This document shows, piece by piece, positions 39,325 through 47,648 of a stretch of 64,000 nucleotides of DNA. How positions within the stretch are numbered: position 1 is the stretch's first letter; every line of letters begins with the position of its first letter. The stretch spans positions 72,501 through 136,500 of the forward strand of contig JAHLKG010000030.1 of assembly GCA_025526995.1 (NCBI GenBank), in the 5' to 3' direction. The notes below the pieces were generated by a model, which was not told the origin of the DNA, searched no databases, and was given only the letters and a program-made list of their open reading frames with translations. Position numbers and translations under genes: made by a program. The stretch comes from Powellomyces hirtus. Lineage: Eukaryota > Chytridiomycota > Chytridiomycetes > Spizellomycetales > Powellomycetaceae.

Positions 39325-39599
39325 TGTAATGAGGCGTGGCTCGCCAGCCTAAGCCTAGACATGCGCCGGGAGGAGCCCCGCGCGAGATGGATGCTAGCGT
39401 CAGCATCCTGAGGGGTACTAGACCTTAGGGATGGCCACGGATGGCCATCACGTGCCCGGGACTGCCTCGCGGTCCAGAAGAAAAGTAGGAATACTCCGAC
39501 GAGGGTGTATTCAAGACTTAGAGATCTTACAGCAGAATTAGAGATAGGGAATTCCCAAATAGAAGACTAGACTCTGGCAACGGACCTAGTATTATTACA
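39325..39599. mobile_element. Solo LTR copy B (275 bp)
   Basis: TGTAATGAGG..TATTACA flanked by CTGAT (39320-39324, 39600-39604). Same length and family as 12204-12478. Inserted in a recombinase exon; removing one TSD copy restores the frame. Confidence 0.9.
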
Positions 39600-40014
39600 C
39601 TGATAGACATGTCGTTTTGATTTGAGATTCCGCTCAACTCAAAGGAGAGTGCTTGATTACCAGTGGTAATCATTGATGCAATTTGTGGAACAACATATTG
39701 AAGAGTTGCCAGGGTTGGATTGACGACGCTGCGCATCCTGTCCAAGAGCTCTGTCTTGTAGAGAAGGAATGCTGGCGATCGGAACAGTGGATGGGTCCAT
39801 ATGGCATGCAATGGAAATTTGTCTATCAAGACTGCAGCATCCTGAATGACAACACGGCACATTTTCTTCAACAGAATTGCAAAGCCTCGTCCAGCAATGT
39901 CCGTAACTTGTGGATTACCCAATGCTTCATCAACAAATGGAAACACGGCAGCTTCTAGTTCTTCAGGGACATCAATACATGCGCGGGGTAAGAAGAACCC
40001 GCCACCTCAAAGAT

Positions 40015-40083
40015 GGACGCGTTAGAATGTGTTTTTTGCATTCCCTTTATGGATGTCACACAATTAATCAATTTAATGCGTCC
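40015..40083 (-). repeat. 69-bp unit 10 (recombinase intron)
   Basis: Minus strand GGACGCATTAAAT to TCTAACGCGTCC, in intron 40088-40006 (GTAAT before, ATCTTTGAG after). Shares its right third with unit 12. Confidence 0.8.
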
Positions 40084-40459
40084 ATTACCTTGTATCAGCC
40101 ATTGACCTAATGCGCGCATAGCTTGTTTCGGGAGCTCCAAATCGTAAGACATATTCTTTGCTGTTTGGTCCCAGCCTCCCATTCTGTTAACGTCACTTCC
40201 ATCCACGCCTCGAGATGTTGCTGTACGGACTGCAACGCCACGTGGGAGGTGTGTCACTTTTGATACATTGATGTTGCAAGCCTTGAGAGCCCGCTGATAG
40301 ATTTGCGGATGAGATTGATATGACATGCCATTGGGATTATTGTCCTCGCATTCGTCTTTTCCCTCTCCCGCACCATCAACATCTACTTTTGGAGGTATTA
40401 GATAGCGGCATTGCATGAAAGAGAACGGGAGGCATTCAAAAACATTGTCCAGTGTAGAC

Positions 40460-40528
40460 GGACGCAGTAAATGGTGCTTTTGACTGCAAGCTTGGCTTAT
40501 GTTCACAAAGACGATGTCTAACGTGTCC
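40460..40528 (-). repeat. 69-bp unit 11 (recombinase intron or exon edge)
   Basis: Minus strand GGACACGTTAGAC to TTTACTGCGTCC, 69 bp. Begins 11 bases after the GTAAGT donor at 40540. The best in-phase acceptor (CCAAG ending at 40491) lies inside the unit, so its right half may be exonic. Confidence 0.75.
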
Positions 40529-40948
40529 CGTTTTACTTACATGTGTCTGCATGTTTCCGCTTTCTCGACTTCGCTCGCTTTGTATCTCTCTTCATGAAGT
40601 ATGTGTTGTACCATGACTTGTTATCGGTGAAGTCTGGCAGTTGTTCATTGGTCTTGTGATATTGATAGAAAAGGAAGAACGCGGCATGGCCAACAGGGCA
40701 TAAGGCAGCCTCTTTATGGCGCATGCAAAGCACCTTTTCCTTGCGGCCTACTTTGTTTGTTTTCCCTTCGCGTGAAATGGTTATCATAGCGAATGCTGGC
40801 GTTGGTCCTTCCTCTTTTGGTAGATCAGAGCTGAACATATATGAGAGCTGAAGCAGTCTGATACTCTGTCCACGCCCCATAGTCGAATGTTGAAGAAGAA
40901 AGCATGCAGCATTCTGCAAGCCCATCTCTGGTTGTGCCTACGGATATT

Positions 40949-41017
40949 GGACGCATTAGAATGTCTTTTTGCATAGATATCATGGATCATGGTTGAAATA
41001 CTTGATTTAATATGTCC
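40949..41017 (-). repeat. 69-bp unit 12 (recombinase intron)
   Basis: Minus strand GGACATATTAAAT to TCTAATGCGTCC in intron 41021-40938 (GTAG donor, CCGTAG acceptor). Confidence 0.8.
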
Positions 41018-41585
41018 CTACCTGTCCCCACCAATGCGCAACTAGGGCACTCTGTTCTGCTACGCTGTACATATCAATGAGTGTTCCGACGCCACGGTCT
41101 TCAAATCCTTTTAACTCTTGCTGGAGTACTCCATGGGCGTAGGCTTTGACCATGTCGGAGAGTGTCTTTGTACGGGGGCAGTTATCTTTTGTATTCATGT
41201 TGAGTTGACATTGATAAGACCACAAGTTGACGGTTGCCTTAATAAACTGCTCGATGCTCGCCTTGCTGTATGGTTTGTTCATTCCTTTTTCATCTTTGCG
41301 GCTTGAACCTTGCGGTATAACAGCTTTATTCAACCATAAAAGAACTTTGTCTGGCGCGACTCGCTCGTCCATGCCTAGGGAGCGACACCAATCTTTGTAC
41401 CACTTTGCGCGCCATTCATATGCATTCCGAGTGGCCACAGGCCGTTGATTGTGGTTGGCAACGAGTTGATTCAAATTGTTCGCATGCAGGGCCATGAGGT
41501 TTTGAACGTCCTGGTTCATTGCGGTGCCATGGAGCGCTGCTGCAGCAGCAGGTGGTAGGTTGCACAGGTTCATTGCACGGGAAGG

Positions 41586-41654
41586 GGACGTAGTAAAGGT
41601 CGATTCCGAGGCGAGCGAGTTGGAAGCAGTCCAAAGAAGCAAAAAAGACTGTCC
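41586..41654 (-). repeat. 69-bp unit 13 (upstream array)
   Basis: 69 bp, 12 bp upstream of the recombinase ATG. Nearly identical to units 14 and 15. Confidence 0.8.
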
Positions 41655-41667
41655 AGTGGAAGGAGGC

Positions 41668-41736
41668 GGACGCAGTAAAGGTTGATTCCGAGGCGAGCGA
41701 GTTGGAAACAGTCCAAAGAAGCAAGAAAGACTGTCC
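41668..41736 (-). repeat. 69-bp unit 14 (upstream array)
   Basis: 69 bp, GGACAGTCTTTCT to TTTACTGCGTCC on the minus strand, 13 bp from unit 13. Confidence 0.8.
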
Positions 41737-41769
41737 CAATGGTCCCAGTGGTCCACAGCGGAAGGAGGC

Positions 41770-41838
41770 GGACGCAGTAAAGGCCGATTCCGAGGCGAGC
41801 GAGTTGGAAACAGTCCAAAGAAGCAAGCAAGACTGTCC
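41770..41838 (-). repeat. 69-bp unit 15 (upstream array)
   Basis: 69 bp, 33 bp from unit 14. The three-copy array has no in-frame stop, giving a spurious N-terminal extension of the recombinase frame that lacks any ATG. Confidence 0.8.
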
Positions 41839-42164
41839 CAATGGTTGGTTAAAAATGTGGGCAAATGCAATTGCGAAAATGCAATGGCAATGGCGAAATG
41901 TCGTGGGGGTGGGCTCAAGTAACGAGATAAATACAGCCTACCTTATGTAAGAGACATTCCAATGGAGTCCAACCAGGTATCAGTTAATTGAGGCCACAGT
42001 GAGTGCTGTAAGCAGTGAAATACCTATGGTATTTGAGCTTTTCCTAGATAAATGTGTGGTTGACTATCTAGTGCAGATACCTGGGGGCGGTGAGCCCCAC
42101 TAGGTATTTGGTTATGTAAGCTTAGGTAAGGTCACGTGTATTTGTGGCCTTGGCTAGGCAATGT
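41839..42164. other. Sequence between the recombinase 5' region and PLV2
   Basis: No gene seen. Probably recombinase promoter and flank. The last five bases, AATGT (42160-42164), are the predicted left copy of the PLV2 target duplication. Confidence 0.4.
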
Positions 42165-42218
42165 TATCACAGTGCATCTGAGGTGTAGTATATACTACAC
42201 CTCAGATGCACTGTGATA
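42165..42218. repeat. Perfect 54-bp terminal palindrome, PLV2 left end
   Basis: Two 27-base arms without loop. The outer TAT[G/C]ACAGTGCAT is shared with PLV1, while the inner arm sequence is different. Confidence 0.92.
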
Positions 42219-42976
42219 GGTATCTGGGTTGTATGTAGGTTGTATCTAGGTTGTATCTGGGTTGTATCTGGGTTGTATCCAGAATGTAGTCAGAGTGTAG
42301 TCCCGGTGTAGGCAGGCGCGTCTCCATCCCAAATTTAGCTTTGGGTTGCTTATGTCATCCTCTCGTAAGCATCGAGCCATGCGTCCAATGTTCCCCCCGT
42401 TTTCCACCTTCCATTGGAGTCCGTTCCTTCCTATCGATAGCAAGCCCCTCAGCTCCCCACCCCACCCGATTCCCAACCGCTAAATCCAAACACTCAGTTT
42501 TCCAAAGCACACCTCTCCATCTTTTCATTCTCCAACCGTTGCCCTCTCCATACCCTCCAGTCACATCTCTTCTTTATACTATATTTTTTTCTCTCGAAAA
42601 AATTCTGAGTGTCTGAGAAGCTGGGAAACCATAGATCCGTTCTAGCATCAGTAAAAAAATATGTTCTTTTTCCAAAAGTACTACGGAATTATTCTATATG
42701 ACCCCTTTTTGCTCCTCTCAAACTCCCAGATCTAGCTGGGATATTCTCCCCACACGGTCCTTTATGCTCCCCGCTGGTTTTTTTGTCTTTTACCTCTCGA
42801 TAGGTCCGCCTCTTGCCACACAGCCTCAAACAGGGGCTTGCCCCCGTATCCTTTCGTTTTCGCGCAAAAGATAGCTTCCCCACATTCCTATAAATTCAGC
42901 CCAAGTCGGCCAAAGCCCCCATTGCATTATTCCATCCCAACCAACCATCGTCACCAATCATCCTCACCAGCTAATC
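42219..42976. repeat. PLV2 sub-terminal region with GTTGTATCT repeats and direct-repeat copy A
   Basis: 42230-42290 holds five or so GGTTGTATCT-like steps. 42482-42705 is copy A of a roughly 220-bp direct repeat (CACTCAGTTTT at its left, CTCGAAAAAA in the middle, GGGAAACCATAGAT near its end) whose copy B is 47285-47508. No gene seen. Confidence 0.7.
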
Positions 42977-43432
42977 ATGACTGCCATGACTAACGACAAC
43001 GTTCTCCAGATGCAAGCTTCCGCGGATTGGATCCATGAGTCACTCTGCCATTTCTCGAATACACTAGAGGGTTCCTTGGCACTTGATCGATTCACTACCA
43101 TTTTAGAGACCACGTCTGACGCCTTTATTACCGCCCGCGAAATGAAGTCTGATTTAGAATATTGGAAACACGCAGTTGCCTCGTTGTGTATCTTCCAAAA
43201 ACACATTTGCTCCGTGTACAACGACATCTTATACATTGGAAAAGCCAGCCAGGAAGAACTTGACGAATATCTGAGATGTATTGAGTATCTTGGGATGATT
43301 ACTGCCTTTGCCAAAGCTACGAGCAAGCAGCTTGGCATTGAACTGTTTGAACTCCCGCCCATGGTACAAAGTGATGACGAGGAAAATGTAGAAAGTGATG
43401 ACGAGGAAAATGTAGACAGTGATGACGAGTAA
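42977..43432 (+). CDS. Unknown PLV2 protein with repeated acidic tail, 151 aa
   Basis: ATG 42977. Helical body (WIHESLCHFSNTLEGSLALD) followed by three copies of the acidic SDDEENV motif, made by a short in-frame DNA repeat. First gene of PLV2, 0.27 kb after direct-repeat copy A, which may serve as its promoter. No family recognised. Confidence 0.55.
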   Translation: MTAMTNDNVLQMQASADWIHESLCHFSNTLEGSLALDRFTTILETTSDAFITAREMKSDLEYWKHAVASLCIFQKHICSVYNDILYIGKASQEELDEYLRCIEYLGMITAFAKATSKQLGIELFELPPMVQSDDEENVESDDEENVDSDDE

Positions 43433-43495
43433 AATTTGTAGTAATATTTAATGTTATTTTGTATGACAATGATCAAAAGCGTTGGACTCCTTATT

Positions 43496-43894
43496 CTATG
43501 CCTGCCATGTTCCAATCCCGTCCCACAGATAGTTCAATGACGAGTAATCTACTTGGTAGCACAAGCTTAAATGGCGGTCTTCTGTGTGAAGAGCGATCCA
43601 ACGGATACTCTCTGCGACTATAGACATTAATGCCCATCCATTCGATGAATCCAGTAGCTTTCCAAACTCGACTACTTTTGCTTTGTTTGCCGGGAGTTGG
43701 AACGCTGCTTCTCGATCATATGGCGACTTGTCATCCCTGTGATTGATCATCATTTCCCTCAGTTGGTACACGATCTGTCTCACGAGCTGCCATTCTTTAA
43801 CATCTTCAAGCTCTACTAGAGTTTTGGATTCCGTAGGAACCTTTTTGAGAAATCCTTCCATAAAAGCGTCGGCGACTTGTTGGATAACGGCCAT
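43496..43894 (-). CDS. Unknown PLV2 protein, 132 aa
   Basis: ATG 43894, soluble and mostly helical (VRQIVYQLREMMINHRDD; WALMSIVAESIRWIAL). Convergent with the 151-aa gene. No counterpart in PLV1 and no family recognised. Confidence 0.5.
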   Translation of the reverse strand: MAVIQQVADAFMEGFLKKVPTESKTLVELEDVKEWQLVRQIVYQLREMMINHRDDKSPYDREAAFQLPANKAKVVEFGKLLDSSNGWALMSIVAESIRWIALHTEDRHLSLCYQVDYSSLNYLWDGIGTWQA

Positions 43895-44056
43895 GTCTTA
43901 GATCTTAACTAGGAGGTGTACAGATAGTCTGGCCGCCTTAAATAGAAAGCTTGTGATGTACTTATGACGACGTATAGCATCATATAAAACTTGAGATGAC
44001 ACGGAAGCTTCCCATCGATAGGAACTTGTTTCGTAATTCAAATGCTCGCCAACAGA

Positions 44057-44686
44057 CTAGTTAAAAAAGTCAAGCCTATGTGCTTTAAAACACTTGAAGC
44101 AACGGGTTTTCCAAGCAGGCTCGCTCAAATTGATCCTACCTTTACAGTTTTCTGTGATGCAATCCCTTGTTGTCCTGCTGCGAGATGTTGCTAACTCTAC
44201 CGGTGTTGTGACAGCATGGCCTTTACTCTTCTTCCAACATGGCAGACACAATTTCTTATAAACACGCTCGGGAGTGCCTTCGGGGCAGAAGAACCAATGA
44301 TCCGCGCCTCTATTTCTGCACTTTACATGTTGCGAGAAACAGAAATTACAAACCTCTTGACTATTGGCCCCTTCTTTTGAATATCTCTTCGTACATATGT
44401 TACACTTCCGCGTTTTGTTACGTACCTCTTTCTGCATTTTTGTTGCTTTCTGCACCACGGCTGTAGGGAAGAACTTCTTCACACAATCACTACCAACAAC
44501 AACTTGGCGGTGGTTGATGGTGTTCTCGATAAAGTAGTTTTGGACAATGAAATGCGTGCAAATACAGGCAGTCTCACTACCCTGAGGTGCATACCCAACC
44601 ACATCCCATTCGCTCAAACATTCACTAAAATCTGTACCAACTGATTCGCTGATTAAGGCAGCACGGAACTTTGCGGCGTAATCCAT
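44057..44686 (-). CDS. Zinc-binding protein of large-DNA-virus type (PLV2), 209 aa
   Basis: ATG 44686. An N-terminal CICTHFIVQNYFIENT..VVVGSDCVKKFF block is like a Cys motif in several giant-virus and PLV proteins. It is followed by at least two CxxC-type sites (CNICTKRY, CNFCFSQH, CLPCWKK) and CFKCFKAH at the C-terminus. Upstream neighbour of the primase-helicase on the same strand. Probably nucleic-acid binding. Confidence 0.6.
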   Translation of the reverse strand: MDYAAKFRAALISESVGTDFSECLSEWDVVGYAPQGSETACICTHFIVQNYFIENTINHRQVVVGSDCVKKFFPTAVVQKATKMQKEVRNKTRKCNICTKRYSKEGANSQEVCNFCFSQHVKCRNRGADHWFFCPEGTPERVYKKLCLPCWKKSKGHAVTTPVELATSRSRTTRDCITENCKGRINLSEPAWKTRCFKCFKAHRLDFFN

Positions 44687-44764
44687 CAACTGTTAGTTTC
44701 TAATATACTACATTGCACATGTCTTTAAATAGCTTTATTGTAGCTGTACTTCTATACTAAATAC

Positions 44765-47206
44765 TTAGCGGAACAGGTTCTTCATTTTCTGACTTGCTTC
44801 CTCATACGAAGGCACCTCTTCTCTAACTAACTCCATGTCGTAAACATAAGACCTCTTGGTTCTATTGGCAGCAGAGTATTGCTCACAACATTTGTTCTTT
44901 CCACCTCTTGCCCGTTGGAAACATGACTTGCATGTGTTGACGATATCAATTGTGTACCCAAGCGCCTTGAAAGTTGCATGGTCTGTATCGTCCCATTTAT
45001 ACTTCTCCTGCGGATGGTTGAAGGTCATGTATTTTTGGAACGCTTTTTGCACGTCTGACAAGGCGATTCGCAAACGATCTTCTCCCGGCAAAACCTTTTG
45101 GCGCACAAAAAACTTTGCTGTGCAAGACTTGTTTTCATCGGGAGACGCAGTAAGAAATTTATGGAGCCAATTTGTGGCTGTCTTTGCGTACTCCTTGTTC
45201 TCATGAAAGTACATGGGGGCAATGTCCCAGAAAATCTTCCCCTGATTCTCTCTGACCGTTTTCCAATACGCCTGCAAACACTTGGCAATCAAATTAGGGA
45301 GTTCGTTGGATATGATGGTAGTTTCCAAACAGTCATTCTTATTCTCTATGTACTTGTCGAATAGGACGATAGGGACACGTCGCACAACCGCTCCCTTTTT
45401 GTCGGGATAGTTTGGAAAAACATTGCCCGCCATGAATAGTGGGCTAGGTAGGCGGCCAGTGAATGCCGTCGTATGTTTTTCATTGATGTTTACATCATCG
45501 CCATCAATGATGTTTTGGAAAATGGTTTGTTCTATTACTTCTCGGAAGTTTATAGGCATGTCGGGAATGAAAATGATATCTTTATTCAACAACGGTTCTA
45601 GGCCAAAGGACCTCTCCTGATTCGCAGATATCGTACCAATCTCTGCTGTAGAAAACATGGCCTTGATGATCATAAGCAGTGTTGTTTTCCCGGTGTTAGA
45701 CTCCCCATAAAACAATGGTGCAATTTTCCATTTGTCGTATTGATTCAGTCGGAAGAAACCGCGACCAATCATAGCCAAAATCATTTCCATGACGCTCTTA
45801 TCTGCTTCCGGATCGTCAGATGCCAGCTGATGCATCAGGAAATCATCAAATAGTGGAGTATAAGTTTTACCGGTGTAGATCTGATCGATGTAATTCCTAG
45901 CCACCTTTGTTTTAGCTACCTTGTCGGTGTAAGGTAGAAATTGCATAGAGTCAAGCATTAAGATTCCATTGGCGAAGGCAAGAACATTCCTGTCACGGAC
46001 CATAAACGCCAGATCCTCATCGTTATAATTTTTCAAGTGCGCCATTATATCGTTGAACCTTTTTGGGCTCGACTTGAAGAGTTTGTTCTTGCTTAAGACA
46101 ACATTAATGTAATCCTCATACTTTTGCAAGACTTGATACGCGCATGGCTTTCCTTGGACAGGTGCATAAATGTATCCATTCAACTTCAATAAGCGGTTCT
46201 TTTTCGCATGCTTCCAAATCTCACTCATCAGCAAATAATGCGGCGTTTCGTCTTTTTTTTCGTCCTCCGCCACAGGTTTGTCCTCGATGTACCTTGAGAA
46301 GTTTTGGTCACCGGTACTTTGCCTGCAGACAAACAAGAGACGATCGTTTCGACGTACAAGAAATGGATGATTGGTATGGTTCACATGTTTTCGCTCGCAT
46401 ATAGAACAATCAAAGTCTATAGTTTCCTGAAGAATCATACGGTTGAAGTCATCGGTCCTTAACAAACGGTGGGCCTTGAAGTAAGGCGACGCTTTAAACA
46501 GATTGAAATCATCGTTATTTGTTGGATCATTTTCAAACATCTCGGTGTGGTTTCTCTGCGCTTTAGCTACATGCATGCTAGCCACCTCCTTGGAACATGT
46601 CTGGAGGATGTTGTTCTTGATCCAGGCGGGCATAGGCAGGATTGGCACATCTTTAATGTCATTGTTAGGTTGCCAAACATATTGACCAACTTCAGAGACG
46701 GAAGGTGGACAAACGACAAACCCGCCCTCGCCTCTGATATCAATAGCACATAAGAGATCGTCAATAGACATAACGCAGGTGTTGGTAGTCTTTATCTGCT
46801 GGTACAATTCCGCATCTTCTTGGAAATAGTAGTGGAGTCCGCCGCTTGGGGTGACACACCTCAAGGTTGTTGGTTCGCCCCCGTTTTTATCACAGAGTGT
46901 CTTCCAATCCTCTAGACCTGTTGTTTTGCGATACAACGAGGATTGTTTAGCGTCTTCTGCAAACTTTGGAGTTTTGTTGTCAATATCAAGGACAATGACG
47001 CCTGATTTACTACCGGTTAGAATTCCAATGTTTGCCTTGGCTCCCGTCACACACTTTAAACTTTTAGACCAATCCGATGCAGTGTATGTCTTCCATTTTC
47101 CAAGCGGGTGCTTCTTCACATGGTGGGCAGGGATGGGAAGGAAGCCCTTGGCAAGAAGTTTGGTCTTAGCTGCTTTTAATGCGTCAAATGTGATACCGGC
47201 CGACAT
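44765..47206 (-). CDS. PrimPol-D5 SF3 helicase (PLV2 replication protein), 813 aa
   Basis: N-terminal bifunctional primase/polymerase domain (about 1-210): NIGILTGSKSGVIVLDIDN, TPSGGLHYYF, RGEGGFVVCPPS. A Cys/His cluster follows (DCSICERKHVNHTNH, about 265-280). D5_N-like region, then SF3 helicase (about 490-640): Walker A FYGESNTGKTTL, Walker B IIFIPDM, sensor LFMAGNVFP and RRVPIVLF. C-terminal zinc site (TCKSCFQRARG..CC). This is the typical replication protein of many NCLDVs, virophages and PLVs. It does the job that a UL9-like fusion does in PLV1. Confidence 0.93.
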   Translation of the reverse strand: MSAGITFDALKAAKTKLLAKGFLPIPAHHVKKHPLGKWKTYTASDWSKSLKCVTGAKANIGILTGSKSGVIVLDIDNKTPKFAEDAKQSSLYRKTTGLEDWKTLCDKNGGEPTTLRCVTPSGGLHYYFQEDAELYQQIKTTNTCVMSIDDLLCAIDIRGEGGFVVCPPSVSEVGQYVWQPNNDIKDVPILPMPAWIKNNILQTCSKEVASMHVAKAQRNHTEMFENDPTNNDDFNLFKASPYFKAHRLLRTDDFNRMILQETIDFDCSICERKHVNHTNHPFLVRRNDRLLFVCRQSTGDQNFSRYIEDKPVAEDEKKDETPHYLLMSEIWKHAKKNRLLKLNGYIYAPVQGKPCAYQVLQKYEDYINVVLSKNKLFKSSPKRFNDIMAHLKNYNDEDLAFMVRDRNVLAFANGILMLDSMQFLPYTDKVAKTKVARNYIDQIYTGKTYTPLFDDFLMHQLASDDPEADKSVMEMILAMIGRGFFRLNQYDKWKIAPLFYGESNTGKTTLLMIIKAMFSTAEIGTISANQERSFGLEPLLNKDIIFIPDMPINFREVIEQTIFQNIIDGDDVNINEKHTTAFTGRLPSPLFMAGNVFPNYPDKKGAVVRRVPIVLFDKYIENKNDCLETTIISNELPNLIAKCLQAYWKTVRENQGKIFWDIAPMYFHENKEYAKTATNWLHKFLTASPDENKSCTAKFFVRQKVLPGEDRLRIALSDVQKAFQKYMTFNHPQEKYKWDDTDHATFKALGYTIDIVNTCKSCFQRARGGKNKCCEQYSAANRTKRSYVYDMELVREEVPSYEEASQKMKNLFR

Positions 47207-47284
47207 GTGTAGTGATTAGGTCGTTGTCTAACCTTAGACACCTTTCCCTTTAATACATTGTTTACAATTTCAAATGACATCATT

Positions 47285-47508
47285 TAAACGCAAACACTCA
47301 GTTTTGCAAAGCTCCTTACTCCATCTTTCCTAACTTTTCATTCTCCCCTTCCATAACATCTAGTTAGCTTATTTATTACCTATAAAATGTTTTCTCTCGA
47401 AAAAAAACTGAGTAGTTGAGTAACTGGGAAACCATAGATTCGTTCTAGCAATATGAAAAAAATGTTATCATTTTTGAAAAATGCAAGGAAATTAATCTTA
47501 TTAGCCCC
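47285..47508. repeat. PLV2 direct-repeat copy B (candidate bidirectional promoter/origin)
   Basis: Second copy of the 42482-42705 repeat, in the 442-bp gap between the divergent primase-helicase and methyltransferase genes. ACTCAGTTTT and AAAACTGAGT arms could form a stem. Confidence 0.7.
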
Positions 47509-47648
47509 CAAATGCCCTACTCAACTTCTCAAAAGTCCGACAGTTCTATTACGCGTTTAGGGTTACATAATCAAACTCCGACACACGTGGCCACCAAAAA
47601 ACTGTTCAAAGCTATGATACACTTTGAACAGTTTTCTCACTATTAGAA

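Larger units (their letters stand above)
13333..41573 (-). pseudogene. Crypton-like tyrosine recombinase (Ndc10/GCR1_C type), interrupted by PLV1 and a solo LTR
   Basis: First ATG at 41573. Exons: 41573-41022, 40937-40541, about 40490-40089, 40005-39297 (with LTR 39325-39599 inside), 39216-39052 continuing at 13856-13729 across PLV1, and 13648-13333. Phases agree throughout except in a G18/C18 run (13801-13818), which is one base off frame. The core keeps the catalytic set: Arg in MGRGQSIR, THLPR (HxxR), MGGWDQ and Tyr in SYDLELP. It then has the fungal GFFLPRACIDVPEEL..VFPF signature, a poly-Pro linker and a C-terminal GCR1_C-type DNA-binding domain (YELYRHHQTV, PSVHSLE, ATWRT). About 740 aa before interruption. 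Every intron contains a 69-bp unit. The reading frame is otherwise open, so the disruptions look recent. Confidence 0.8.

Noticed and set aside
41574..41918. N-terminal extension of the recombinase frame with repeated FFGLFPTRSPRN segments
   Set aside because: It has no ATG and is translation of the three 69-bp repeat units; the first ATG is 41573.
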